Source: Bacteroidota bacterium (GTDB lineage: Bacteria > Bacteroidota > Bacteroidia > 2-12-FULL-35-15). Taken from it: a stretch of 64,000 nucleotides of DNA. The notes beneath the pieces are model-generated. The model saw nothing but the letters and a program-made list of their open reading frames with translations. It did not search any database and was not told the origin of the DNA. The translations under genes and the position numbers were made by a program. The stretch spans positions 124,001 through 188,000 of the forward strand of contig JADKIU010000001.1 of assembly GCA_016722565.1 (NCBI GenBank). Reading direction: 5' to 3'. Every line of letters starts with the position of its first letter. Position 1 is the stretch's first letter. Below are positions 9,742-18,738 of the stretch, piece by piece.

Positions 9742-11652
9742 TTAATACGAATAATGAATCCACTTTAATTGAATTTTGCTAATTGACAATTGCTGTTTGC
9801 CCGGATTCCACAAATATATTTTTATTTCATCACCCACCTTCGTTTCTTCTGGAATAAATGTAGTAAAATTTGCCATAGTCGCTTCGTTTTTATCAAAACA
9901 AAAATCATTCAATCGCAGGTTTCGCCACTCGTACATGCCGCTTGCATTTTGACAAGACACGATGTAATAGACATTTTCGGTAAAGCGCCCCGGTTGCTGA
10001 AACTCAATGTGACAGGATAAGACGCTGTTTTTTGTGCGCAATTGTTCTGACACAACAATGCTATATCCGGGACTGTATTCAAGTCCTGTGTCAATCTTGA
10101 ACGGGGTGTTACTCAACGCGAGCAGGCTATCTAAAAAGAGTGTTCGTTTCGTAAACGGATATTTTGGCTTTGCCAAAACATTTTGCGTAACCGGATAGGT
10201 TTTAATAACCTCCAAGGAGTCCATATTCGTTTTTGCAATTTCTGTTGGGCGAAGAAATACATAGTCGTTTAGGTAATTGACATTCACCGAGCGCTGTGCT
10301 TCATTCAGCCAAGTCAAGTGATCAACGCCTCGATAATAATTTATGCTGGATTCCAGAGCGAGCGGAATTCCGATGGAAATGTTGAACTTATCCTGTGGAT
10401 CCTGTTTCAATTTTTTTACATCTTCCAACATTTCTTTCGTTTCACAATCATCTTTCCATTCGTACACGTGTTTTAAGTTAAATGCAAACAGAAAATGAAT
10501 AAGAAACACAAACGCAAAAACGGGCGCAATCGTTTGAAAAATCTTTTTTACAGCCGACAATTCGTTCATTAAAAACACAAAAATCAACATCAACAACACA
10601 TATAAAAACAATACGGTACGTTCAATTAAATACAAGGTATCCAACAGATAATGTTGTACAACCGTTGATAACACAATCAACAAAAGTGTCATCACCAAGG
10701 TTCCTAAAAACAAATTGTTTTTTGTGGTTTGTCTTTTGGCATGTTTAAAACCAACATAGCCCATTGCAGCAAAAAGAATGATAAAGAAGAATGCTTTTGT
10801 TAAGCGCTGCAGCCAATAGTTAAAGTCCACGTTGTACCAAAGTCGAGGCACAATCGTGCCAATGGTATCTTTCCACAAACCATTTTCACCGCCCATAAAC
10901 AAGGCTCCCGCTCCTCTTAAACCAAACGAAATCGGAAGTATAAACCATAAAAACAAGGCAAGAAGAACAGTAGGCAAAGCCATTTTTATGAGCGTTGTTT
11001 TAATGATCAGTAGAAACTGTTCCTTCAAAAGCACCCGGTTATATACTTGCAAGATTCCAATCATTCCAAATAAAACCAAACAATAGTTGAGTAATGTTAG
11101 GTTTCCGAGTGTCGCCAATGCCGCAAATAAAATGGATAGAACAGCATCTTTTGTCTTTAACTCGTTTTTGTGAAACAGATATAAATAATAGACGCTTGCC
11201 ATCATAAAGCCCAGAGAGATACTGTATCCGCGTGACAACGAAAAGAAATCGAGTAAGTAAGGGTTGATGTTCAGAATGATGAATGCAGAAACAGCCAACC
11301 ATTTATTTTCCCCGAAAGGGGTCGTTCGGACAAAACTTAAAACCAGTTTTGCAGAGAAAAATAAAAAAAAGAGGTGAGCAATTAAGGAGGTGATGCGCAA
11401 AGTAAATTCATTTACACCAAAAAGTTCTGTAAAAAAAATGCCGCCAAGAGTATTTAAAATATGATTGTTGGCCGACATAAAATCATATTTGTTGGTGAGA
11501 ACAATATGATTTTTTATGTATTCGTGATAGGACTGGCTTTCATCCCAGGTAATGGACAAAACAACAGCTCGATAGCTTGTATAAGCGAAAAGGGCTGCGG
11601 CAAGCAGAAAGATTATTTTGTTCGTATGCTTTGCAATGTAACTGTCGGTCAT
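9742..11652 (-). CDS. GT-C (PMT_2/GT39-like) glycosyltransferase with C-terminal WN-motif module
   Basis: 636 residues from ATG at 11652. The reading frame stays open to 11700, but that extension runs through a palindromic repeat, so the internal ATG (MTDSYIAKHTN) is preferred. The loop after the first membrane segment has TWDESQSYHEY, followed by NNHILNTLGG, typical of PMT_2-like enzymes; about ten membrane segments follow. The last ~95 residues form a beta-rich module with EIKIYLWNPGKQQL, related to the tails of the proteins at 1927, 3869 and 21011. It is followed three bases later by a GT2 that probably supplies the lipid-linked sugar. Confidence 0.8.
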   Translation of the reverse strand: MTDSYIAKHTNKIIFLLAAALFAYTSYRAVVLSITWDESQSYHEYIKNHIVLTNKYDFMSANNHILNTLGGIFFTELFGVNEFTLRITSLIAHLFFLFFSAKLVLSFVRTTPFGENKWLAVSAFIILNINPYLLDFFSLSRGYSISLGFMMASVYYLYLFHKNELKTKDAVLSILFAALATLGNLTLLNYCLVLFGMIGILQVYNRVLLKEQFLLIIKTTLIKMALPTVLLALFLWFILPISFGLRGAGALFMGGENGLWKDTIGTIVPRLWYNVDFNYWLQRLTKAFFFIILFAAMGYVGFKHAKRQTTKNNLFLGTLVMTLLLIVLSTVVQHYLLDTLYLIERTVLFLYVLLMLIFVFLMNELSAVKKIFQTIAPVFAFVFLIHFLFAFNLKHVYEWKDDCETKEMLEDVKKLKQDPQDKFNISIGIPLALESSINYYRGVDHLTWLNEAQRSVNVNYLNDYVFLRPTEIAKTNMDSLEVIKTYPVTQNVLAKPKYPFTKRTLFLDSLLALSNTPFKIDTGLEYSPGYSIVVSEQLRTKNSVLSCHIEFQQPGRFTENVYYIVSCQNASGMYEWRNLRLNDFCFDKNEATMANFTTFIPEETKVGDEIKIYLWNPGKQQLSISKIQLKWIHYSY

Positions 11653-11660
11653 TCCTAAAC

Positions 11661-11710
11661 ACTTCGACTCGGCTTGTCTGATGACAGGCTGGCTCCGCAA
11701 AGTCGAAGAC
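11661..11710. repeat. Palindromic intergenic repeat
   Basis: CTTCGACT (11662-11669) pairs with AGTCGAAG (11701-11708), and a smaller inner hairpin, GCTTGTC/GACAGGC, sits between them. It lies between the GT-C gene and scoB and resembles the dispersed CTTCGACTCGGCT-type hairpins common in Bacteroidota intergenic DNA. It could also attenuate or terminate - strand transcription, but no clear T-run follows it. Confidence 0.55.
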
Positions 11711-11730
11711 TTGTTTATTTATACTTCTAT

Positions 11731-12387
11731 TTAATCAATAATCATTTCCGGAATTTCACCTTCCACGATTAATCTTCCTAAGGTTGCTTTTTTAATGTCT
11801 TCAACCGAAACGCCTGGTGCGCGTTCTAATAATTTAAATCCTTGTGGAGTAACATCCAATACTGCCAGCTCCGTAACAATCTTTTTTACACAATGAATGC
11901 CAGTAAGCGGCAAGTCGCATTTGGGCAAGAGTTTTGACTCTCCTGCTTTATTTACATGTTGCATGGCAACAATAATGTTTTTTGCAGATGCCACCAAGTC
12001 CATTGCGCCACCCATACCTTTTACCATTTTGCCCGGAATTTTCCAGTTGGCAATGTCGCCATTGTCGGCCACTTCCATCGCACCTAAAATGGTTAAATCC
12101 ACTTTTCTGGAACGAATCATTCCAAAACTCATTGCGGAATCAAAGAACGCTGATCCAGGAACGGTGGTAATGGTTTGTTTTCCTGCATTGATCAAATCTG
12201 CGTCTTCTTCTCCTTCAAACGGAAAGGGACCCATTCCTAAAAGGCCGTTTTCCGACTGTAGAACAACGTTCATTCCTTGTGGAATGTAATTGGCTACCAG
12301 GGTCGGAATTCCGATCCCTAAATTCACATAATAGCCGTCTTTTATTTCTTTTGCGATGCGTTTCGCGATTCCAATTTTGTCTAGCAT
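11731..12387 (-). CDS. scoB: 3-oxoacid CoA-transferase subunit B
   Basis: 218 residues, the usual length of the B subunit. Seen: NLGIGIPTLVANYIP at the N-terminus, QSENGLLGMGPFP containing the expected catalytic glutamate, and GGAMDLV. With the A subunit encoded 95 bases upstream, it transfers CoA from succinyl-CoA (or acetyl-CoA) to acetoacetate or a related 3-oxoacid, feeding ketone body or short-chain fatty-acid use. The two cistrons are separated by a decayed palindromic repeat at 12407-12457 rather than being tightly coupled. Confidence 0.93.
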   Translation of the reverse strand: MLDKIGIAKRIAKEIKDGYYVNLGIGIPTLVANYIPQGMNVVLQSENGLLGMGPFPFEGEEDADLINAGKQTITTVPGSAFFDSAMSFGMIRSRKVDLTILGAMEVADNGDIANWKIPGKMVKGMGGAMDLVASAKNIIVAMQHVNKAGESKLLPKCDLPLTGIHCVKKIVTELAVLDVTPQGFKLLERAPGVSVEDIKKATLGRLIVEGEIPEMIID

Positions 12388-12406
12388 AACTAATGTTTAT
12401 TGTTTG

Positions 12407-12457
12407 CGTCATTGCGAGGAACGAAGCAATCTCTGCAAATCATGAATGAGATTGCTT
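12407..12457. repeat. Dispersed palindromic repeat (CATTGCGAGG type), decayed
   Basis: The left half starts GTCATTGCGAGGAACGAAG and runs into AAGCAATCTC (12424-12433); the right arm GAGATTGCTT (12448-12457) pairs with it over 10 bp. After that the right arm loses complementarity. This is the widespread CATTGCGAGG...GAAGCAATCTC intergenic palindrome of environmental Bacteroidota and other phyla. It lies between scoA and scoB. Confidence 0.65.
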
Positions 12458-12482
12458 AACTTAGTTCACAATAACATTCAAA

Positions 12483-13190
12483 TTACTTTTTCCGTACTGT
12501 TCTTTGCTCTATTCTTTTTTCATAATTCACGCCTTGGAAAATACGATGCACATAAATTCCTGGAGTGTGAATATGGTCTGGATCCAACGAACCTGCAGGC
12601 ACCAACTCTTCCACCTCAGCAATAGTTATTTTTCCTGCCATCGCCATCATCGGATTAAAGTTTCTGGCCGTTTCTCTAAAAATTAAATTTCCGTGAGGGT
12701 CGCCTTTCCATGCTTTTACAATAGCGAAATCCGCGTCAAATGCCATCTCCATTAAAAATTCTTTTTCTACCCCATCCACCATAAACTTACGCGACTCTTT
12801 TCCAATGGCCACTTCTGTTCCTACACCTGCCGGTGTGAATATTGCCGGCATGCCATATCCAGCAGCCAAACAGCGTGTTGCTAATGTTCCTTGTGGAATT
12901 AATTCTACTTCCAATTCTCCACTCAATAGCTGACGCTCAAACTCTGCGTTCTCACCCACATACGAAGAAATCATTTTTTTCACTTGTCGTGTTTTTAACA
13001 TCAACCCGATCCCGAAATCATCTACACCGGCATTGTTTGAAATACATGTTAATCCTTTAACGCCCTTTTTTACAAGCGCTGCAATACTGTTTTCCGGAAT
13101 CCCACACAAACCGAATCCACCAAGCATAATGGTTACATTGTCCTGAATGTCTTTGATTGCCTCCTCGGCATTTTTTACTGTTTTATTCAT
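12483..13190 (-). CDS. scoA: 3-oxoacid CoA-transferase subunit A
   Basis: 235 residues, normal for the A subunit. Seen: GGFGLCGIPENSI near residue 24, the glycine-rich CoA-binding start typical of the family, and PAIFTPAGVGTEVA in the middle. Forms a heterotetramer with ScoB. It starts 27 bases downstream of the PBP1A gene, so it may be read through from the holB-ricT-gldH-PBP1A block, though a functional link to cell-wall synthesis is not expected. Confidence 0.93.
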   Translation of the reverse strand: MNKTVKNAEEAIKDIQDNVTIMLGGFGLCGIPENSIAALVKKGVKGLTCISNNAGVDDFGIGLMLKTRQVKKMISSYVGENAEFERQLLSGELEVELIPQGTLATRCLAAGYGMPAIFTPAGVGTEVAIGKESRKFMVDGVEKEFLMEMAFDADFAIVKAWKGDPHGNLIFRETARNFNPMMAMAGKITIAEVEELVPAGSLDPDHIHTPGIYVHRIFQGVNYEKRIEQRTVRKK

Positions 13191-13217
13191 GTTCTGTTCT
13201 TTTGAAATCCAAATTTT

Positions 13218-15470
13218 TTATTCCAACTCTCCTGTATTAAATTGATCTTCTTCTCCCTCCAACTCTTTGTTGTATTTGCTACAATCCATTTCTATATCAA
13301 TTTTTTTTGACGGCTTTTCGAAATCACCTTGAGTCAATTTAATCGACTTGTCTGCATACACCTTCTGCATAAATTTCGCCCAGATAGGCAACGCCATTTC
13401 CGCTCCTTGTCCGTATAACGTATTGTCAAAATGCACTGCTCTGTCTTCCGCACCGGTCCAACATCCAGAAACTAAATCCGGAGTAATTCCCATGAACCAA
13501 CCATCGGAGTTGTTTTGTGTTGTTCCGGTTTTTCCTGCAATCGGCATGTTTAATTTAAAGCGATAACGCAGTCGTGATCCTGTTCCAATTTGTACAACAC
13601 CTTTCATCAATTGAATCATCACATATGCTTTTTCTTCGTTCATCACCTCTTCGGTACGTGGAACAAAATCTGCAATTACTTTTCCATTTTTATCTTCAAT
13701 GCGCGTTACGAATGTTGGTTCAATCCATGTTCCTTTGTTTGCAAATGTAGAATTCGCGCCCACCATTTCAAACACCGAAATCTCAGGTGTTCCCAAACAA
13801 ATAGCCGGAACCGCTTCTATTGGAGATACAATACCCATTCTTCGGCACAAGTCAACTGTTGCTTGTGGGCCAAATTGTTTCATCAAATATGCGGTAATGT
13901 AATTCACGGAGTTTGCCAATGCTTGTTGCAGTGTCATCATCCGGCCATTCTTCTTGTTGTCGGAATTGTTAGGCGTCCAGTCTTTTCCATCGTATGTAAT
14001 CGTTGTTGGAACGTTTGGCAACCGGTAACATGGTGAATACCCTTCTTGAATAGCCAATGCATAAACAAAGGGTTTAAAGGTAGAACCCACTTGTCGCGCA
14101 TGCCCGATTTGTACGTGATCGTATTGAAAAAATTTGTGATTGATTCCTCCTACCCACGCTTTGATATAGCCCGTTTGAGGTTCCATCGACATAAATCCCG
14201 ACTGTAAAAATGCTTTGTAATAGCGGATAGAATCTTTAGGCGACATCAATGTATCTTTCGGACCTTTCCAGGTAAAAATCGTCATGTCGATTTTTTTCTC
14301 AAAGATTTTAGTGATCTCCTCTTCGGTCATACCGCCTTTTTTCAAAACACGATACCGCTCCGAACGCTTCATCCCTTGTTTCAAAATACTCGCTATTTCC
14401 TCTTTGTTCACGTTCCAAGCAAAAGGTGCGTTTCGTTTTTTCGCCAACTCTTTTTCAAATTGTGCTTGTAAAACGGGTAAGTGCTCTGCAACCGCTTCTT
14501 CCGCATATCGCTGCATGCGTGAGTCGATGGTGGTATAAATTTTTAATCCGTCACGATATACATCGTACTTGGTTCCATCCGGCTTACGGTTTTCTTCACA
14601 CCATTTTTTCAAAAACACATCTCTCAAATATTCACGAAAGTAAGGCGCTAAACCTTCGTTATGGTCTTCGGGATGGAAGCTCAATTTCAAGGGAATTTTT
14701 TGTAATGAATCGGATTGCGTTTTTGTCAGATAGCCATATTTTTCCATCTGCTGAAGAACCGTATTTCTTCTGCCTTCTGCTCTATCGTGAAAACGATTCG
14801 GATTAAAGTATGCCGGATTTTTCGCCATCCCCACAAGCGTTGCTGCTTGTTCGATGCGAAGTGAATCGGGTGTGGTGCCAAAATAAATTTGTGCTGCCGA
14901 TTTGATTCCTACCGCATTGTTCACATAATCAAACTTGTTCAAATACATCGCAATGATTTCTTGCTTGGTGTATTCTCTCTCTAGTTTAACGGCAATAATC
15001 CACTCTTTAAATTTACGCAACACCAATTCAACTTTACTCAAATCCTCACGTGGGAAAAGCATTTTTGCTAATTGTTGCGACAAAGTACTACCGCCACCAC
15101 TGGCCGAGCGGCCTGTTAATGCTCCAGAAACAGCTCTTGCAAGTGCTCGCAAGTCTATTCCGGAATGTTCTAAGAAACGAGCATCTTCCGTTGCAATCAA
15201 GGCGTTTACAACATGAGGAGAAATGTCTTTGTATTTTACATTTGTACGGTTTTCAGCATAAAATTTTCCCAACACTTTCATGTCGCTGGAGTATACTTCT
15301 GTTGCTAAAAATGTTTTGGGGTTTTGTAATTCCTCCGTATTGGGCAGTTCGCTAAACATCCGAACGCATAACACAAAAACAAAAACGCCTATAATCGGAC
15401 CCCCAAAGAGAATCCAAAACCACAGGATAAATTTTTTATTGTTGTTCTTTTTTGCTTTTTCTGCAGCCAT
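13218..15470 (-). CDS. Class A penicillin-binding protein 1A (transglycosylase/transpeptidase)
   Basis: 750 residues: a short cytoplasmic tail, one membrane anchor (residues ~14-36), a GT51 domain with EDARFLEHSGID (Glu95) and GGGSTLSQQLAKM (~126), and a penicillin-binding transpeptidase domain with STFK (Ser463), SVN (~521) and KTGTT (~650). It polymerises lipid II and cross-links peptidoglycan in the periplasm. It starts 22 bases after gldH; the order holB-ricT-gldH-PBP1A is a familiar Bacteroidota block. All catalytic motifs are intact. Confidence 0.96.
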   Translation of the reverse strand: MAAEKAKKNNNKKFILWFWILFGGPIIGVFVFVLCVRMFSELPNTEELQNPKTFLATEVYSSDMKVLGKFYAENRTNVKYKDISPHVVNALIATEDARFLEHSGIDLRALARAVSGALTGRSASGGGSTLSQQLAKMLFPREDLSKVELVLRKFKEWIIAVKLEREYTKQEIIAMYLNKFDYVNNAVGIKSAAQIYFGTTPDSLRIEQAATLVGMAKNPAYFNPNRFHDRAEGRRNTVLQQMEKYGYLTKTQSDSLQKIPLKLSFHPEDHNEGLAPYFREYLRDVFLKKWCEENRKPDGTKYDVYRDGLKIYTTIDSRMQRYAEEAVAEHLPVLQAQFEKELAKKRNAPFAWNVNKEEIASILKQGMKRSERYRVLKKGGMTEEEITKIFEKKIDMTIFTWKGPKDTLMSPKDSIRYYKAFLQSGFMSMEPQTGYIKAWVGGINHKFFQYDHVQIGHARQVGSTFKPFVYALAIQEGYSPCYRLPNVPTTITYDGKDWTPNNSDNKKNGRMMTLQQALANSVNYITAYLMKQFGPQATVDLCRRMGIVSPIEAVPAICLGTPEISVFEMVGANSTFANKGTWIEPTFVTRIEDKNGKVIADFVPRTEEVMNEEKAYVMIQLMKGVVQIGTGSRLRYRFKLNMPIAGKTGTTQNNSDGWFMGITPDLVSGCWTGAEDRAVHFDNTLYGQGAEMALPIWAKFMQKVYADKSIKLTQGDFEKPSKKIDIEMDCSKYNKELEGEEDQFNTGELE

Positions 15471-15492
15471 TCTTTTTATTCGTTATCTGTAC

Positions 15493-15984
15493 TTATTCTG
15501 CTTTCTCGATTCGCAACCCTACATCCATAATCAATGGAACGGTTTCTGACCGCATGCCTTGTTCTATTTCAAAACGATATGTCCCGGCCATTGGAAAACG
15601 CACATTTCGTTTAAATGGTATTTGATTATCATAAATATCTCCCACACCTGTTCCCAGCCACTTTCCTTTCTCATCTGCCAAAACACACTCCAAGGTATCA
15701 TTGGAAAATTTTCCATTCGGGAAAACGGTTTTAATAAACAAAAACAAATTAGAATACGGATAACCTTCTGAGTTGCGCACATTCACATAGAAGTGTGCCG
15801 GTGTTGCTGGATCTTTGATCTCGACATCAAATGTTATTTTGTTGCTTTGCGCCCAACCACTCTGTGGCATTTCTTGGTTTTTTTCAAAAATACGGCCTCC
15901 GTCACAAGACGCTAACAGCATCACACTCAACAGAAAAAGTGTCGTCTGTATTAATTTTGAAATTTGTTTTTGAACGTGATTCAT
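15493..15984 (-). CDS. gldH: Gliding motility lipoprotein GldH
   Basis: 163 residues from the ATG at 15984; a GTG two codons upstream (15990) touches the ricT stop and is less likely. It has a type II signal peptide with lipobox LLASC, then a small beta-rich domain with SGWAQSNKITFDV, YVNVRNSEGYPYSNLFLF and a final RFEIEQGMR block, all typical of GldH. Family knowledge: GldH is a lipoprotein needed for gliding and T9SS function in Flavobacterium, and is also kept in non-gliding T9SS species. Position between ricT and PBP1A matches other Bacteroidota. Confidence 0.93.
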   Translation of the reverse strand: MNHVQKQISKLIQTTLFLLSVMLLASCDGGRIFEKNQEMPQSGWAQSNKITFDVEIKDPATPAHFYVNVRNSEGYPYSNLFLFIKTVFPNGKFSNDTLECVLADEKGKWLGTGVGDIYDNQIPFKRNVRFPMAGTYRFEIEQGMRSETVPLIMDVGLRIEKAE

Positions 15985-15989
15985 AAACA

Positions 15990-17357
15990 CTATGCCGGAG
16001 TTTGTGGTGGTTTTGGGTTGTTGTTGTTGTTGTTCGGACGCGGACGGTTGTTATTCGGTCGCGGACGATTATTGTTTGGTTTGTTAGGATTTGGTTTGTT
16101 CTGGTTTGGATTCGAATTCGGCTTCGCCTGATTTGGATTTGGCTTATTTTGTGGTCCTGCTGCTTGTTTGTTCGCATTCGGATTCACACCCGGCTTGTTC
16201 GGATTCGAACCACTTCTCTTTTTGTTTTTGCTTTTCGCTTTTTTGCTCTTGTCAAATCGCGTTAAGCTATCCTGACCAACTACGTTTTCGTAATCTGGTT
16301 TTTTCTCAATAATTTTAGGCGCCATTTTTATCAACAAATCTGCCGGCTTTTGGCTGTTTTTGTTCATCTCAATAATTTCTTTCACGCGGTCGACCGGCAA
16401 CGCAATAAAATTGTCAGGTTCGTGGGTATACGAAAAAAACATGGTCCGTCTGAAAATATCTGTCTTCTGGTGAAATGCCCTTCCCGCTTCGGTTTCCAGT
16501 TTCACATTGTTTACTTCCGGGAAATCCTGAAGCGCATCCATGTAACTATCCAACTCAAAGTTCAAACAACATTTTAACTTTCCACATTGTCCGGCCAACT
16601 TCAACGGATTCAACGAAAGTTGCTGGTAGCGTGCTGCACTTGTTGATACCGAACGGAAGTCGGTTAGCCATGTAGAACAACACAACTCTCTTCCGCAAGA
16701 ACCAATTGCACCCAATCTTCCGGCCTCTTGTCTTGCTCCAATTTGGCGCATTTCAATACGAACCTTAAATTCGTCTGCCAACACTTTTATCAACTCACGA
16801 AAATCAACTCGGTCGTCTGCGGTATAATAAAAAATCGCTTTTGTTCTATCGCCTTGATATTCCACATCACTGATTTTCATCTGCAAATTCAGTTTCACGG
16901 CACAGGTTCTGGCGCGATACATCGTTGCGTGCTCAAGGCCTTGTGCCTCTTGCCATTTCTCGATGTCGGCTTGTTTTGCTTTGCGATAAACTTTCTTTAC
17001 TTCTTCTGAATCGGCTTTTACGTTGCGTTTCTTCATCTGCAAACGCACCAACTCTCCGGAAATGGAAACCACACCAATATCGTGACCGCCTGTTGCTTCT
17101 ACTGCAACCACATCCCCTACATTCAATTGAAGGTTGTTTACGTTTTTATAAAATCCTTTTCTGCTGTTTTTAAAACGAATTTCGACAATGTCGCATGGTG
17201 CTTGACCACTTGGCAACTCCATGTTTGCAAGCCAATCGAATACATTTAATTTGTTGCATCCACCCGTTCCGCACGATCCATTATTTTTACAGCCACCAGG
17301 CAAACCGTTGCTAGCAGTGCTGCATCCTCTACCTGTTGAACATCCACTACATCCCAT
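15990..17357 (-). CDS. ricT: RicT/PSP1-domain protein with Cys-rich head and Asn/Pro/Lys-rich tail
   Basis: 455 residues. The first ~40 are strikingly Cys-rich (MGCSGCSTGRGC, then GGCKNNGSCGTGGCNKL). The PSP1 domain follows, with DIGVVSISGE, AIFYYTADDRVDFRELIK, RIEMRQIGARQEAGRLG and CGRELCCSTWL, then CGKLKCCLNFE. These cysteines fit the Fe-S-binding RicT (YaaT) subunit of the RicAFT complex, which acts in RNA maturation in Bacillus; the role in Bacteroidota is not settled. The last ~85 residues are low-complexity (PNKPNNNRPRP-type). It sits between holB and gldH, in conserved order. Confidence 0.92.
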   Translation of the reverse strand: MGCSGCSTGRGCSTASNGLPGGCKNNGSCGTGGCNKLNVFDWLANMELPSGQAPCDIVEIRFKNSRKGFYKNVNNLQLNVGDVVAVEATGGHDIGVVSISGELVRLQMKKRNVKADSEEVKKVYRKAKQADIEKWQEAQGLEHATMYRARTCAVKLNLQMKISDVEYQGDRTKAIFYYTADDRVDFRELIKVLADEFKVRIEMRQIGARQEAGRLGAIGSCGRELCCSTWLTDFRSVSTSAARYQQLSLNPLKLAGQCGKLKCCLNFELDSYMDALQDFPEVNNVKLETEAGRAFHQKTDIFRRTMFFSYTHEPDNFIALPVDRVKEIIEMNKNSQKPADLLIKMAPKIIEKKPDYENVVGQDSLTRFDKSKKAKSKNKKRSGSNPNKPGVNPNANKQAAGPQNKPNPNQAKPNSNPNQNKPNPNKPNNNRPRPNNNRPRPNNNNNNPKPPQTPA

Positions 17358-17500
17358 ATTTTAGTTAATTATGTTGATTTAGTTAATTGAGGTGTTTGGG
17401 AAAACCCTTCACTTCAATTAGCCTAACTTCTTCTTTTTTTTGTTTACTTCTTTTTTCGGCTGGGCCTGATTTAACCCAATTAACCTAATCCCTTAATCGT

Positions 17501-18640
17501 CTAATTAATCATCTCTGGCTTCGGTACGTTCAACAACTCGTTGAACTTAAATGCCAAATCCATAAATAATATTTTTGCACTTGCATTTCGCTCCATGTGA
17601 AAGTGTGCTTTGTTTAATTCTTCTATAAATCGTTCAATGTTGGCGCCATGAATAAAGGGAGAGAATTTTTTTACAAACTCTTGTTCGTCTGCACTCAACT
17701 TTATCAAACTATCATCGCCATAATTCATCATTGCGCTTTCACGCATAATGTGAAGGGCATAATTTAAAAAGTTTTTTTGACGCTCTCTTCCACCGGCATT
17801 TACTTCATCAATCCATGAAATAACCGCTTTGGGATCAAACTTCAAGCTTGCTCGCATCAACTTCTGAAAACTCACTAAATTTTGTCCAGCATTTTCATTT
17901 TCACTTACCAACAAAAGCGCTTCAGCATAGCTTCCATCTGCTAAATGTGCTATTTTCTCTGCTGCATCGGGCGTTTGACCGTGTTGTGAAACCAACGCAT
18001 CTATCAAATCGGCATCGCTAATTTTGTTGATTTTAATGAGCTGTGTACGCGACACAATCGTTCTCAACAATTGGTCTTCGTTTTCACAAACCAACAAAAA
18101 CAAGGTTTTGTCAGGCGGCTCTTCCAAGATCTTCAACAGCTTGTTTGCCGCTGCCGGGTTCATCTTTTCGGCTTGCCAGATTATCATAATTTTATATTCC
18201 GACTCGTAAGTCGTTAAGCTAAGCTTTCGTAAAATTTCACCGCTTTCTTCTACCCCGATAACCGCTTGTTTGTTTTCTGCCGCGAGTTGTTCGAACCAAC
18301 TGAACAGGGTAATGTAAGGGTTGTCCAAAAAGGCTTCTCTCCATTCTGCTGCCACATCTGTACTCGTTTTCACATCTTTGGAAAGTGCAACAGGGTAAAC
18401 AAAATGTAAATCGGGGTGCACCAACTTGTTGTATTTCACACAGGAAGAACAAGTGCCGCATGAGTCGTCCTCGGCTTTGTTGGTGCAGGAAATAAACTGA
18501 GCGTAGGCCAATGCCATTGGTAAATTTCCAGAACCTTGCGGACCAAGAAACAACTGGGCGTGACTGATTCGACCCTCTTTATGAGAACGAACAAGCCTTT
18601 CTTTCACCGCTTGCTGACCTATGATTTCTTTGAATAACAT
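17501..18640 (-). CDS. holB: DNA polymerase III subunit delta'
   Basis: 379 residues. Seen: IIGQQAVKERLVRSHKEGRISHAQLFLGPQ-type AAA+ start, then GSGN, where the Walker A lysine is replaced by Asn as expected for a non-hydrolysing delta' subunit; a four-Cys zinc cluster (CTNKAEDDSCGTCSSC); LKILEEPPDKTLFLL and the SRT sensor-1-like motif (IVSRTQLI). It is part of the clamp loader at the replication fork. It heads the conserved holB-ricT-gldH-PBP1A block; 143 bases of AT-rich, apparently empty DNA separate it from ricT. Confidence 0.93.
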   Translation of the reverse strand: MLFKEIIGQQAVKERLVRSHKEGRISHAQLFLGPQGSGNLPMALAYAQFISCTNKAEDDSCGTCSSCVKYNKLVHPDLHFVYPVALSKDVKTSTDVAAEWREAFLDNPYITLFSWFEQLAAENKQAVIGVEESGEILRKLSLTTYESEYKIMIIWQAEKMNPAAANKLLKILEEPPDKTLFLLVCENEDQLLRTIVSRTQLIKINKISDADLIDALVSQHGQTPDAAEKIAHLADGSYAEALLLVSENENAGQNLVSFQKLMRASLKFDPKAVISWIDEVNAGGRERQKNFLNYALHIMRESAMMNYGDDSLIKLSADEQEFVKKFSPFIHGANIERFIEELNKAHFHMERNASAKILFMDLAFKFNELLNVPKPEMIN

Positions 18641-18738
18641 TGTGTTTTTAACGCTTTCAAAGATAATAAATCATTTCACTCAAAAAACGGCTTTTCGAGA
18701 AATTTTGAACACTGAAATGTGTCTAAGTTTTTTGCTGA

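Noticed and set aside
11653..11700. N-terminal extension of the GT-C gene at 9742
   Set aside because: The extra codons run through a palindromic repeat; the ATG at 11652 gives a normal start before the first membrane segment.
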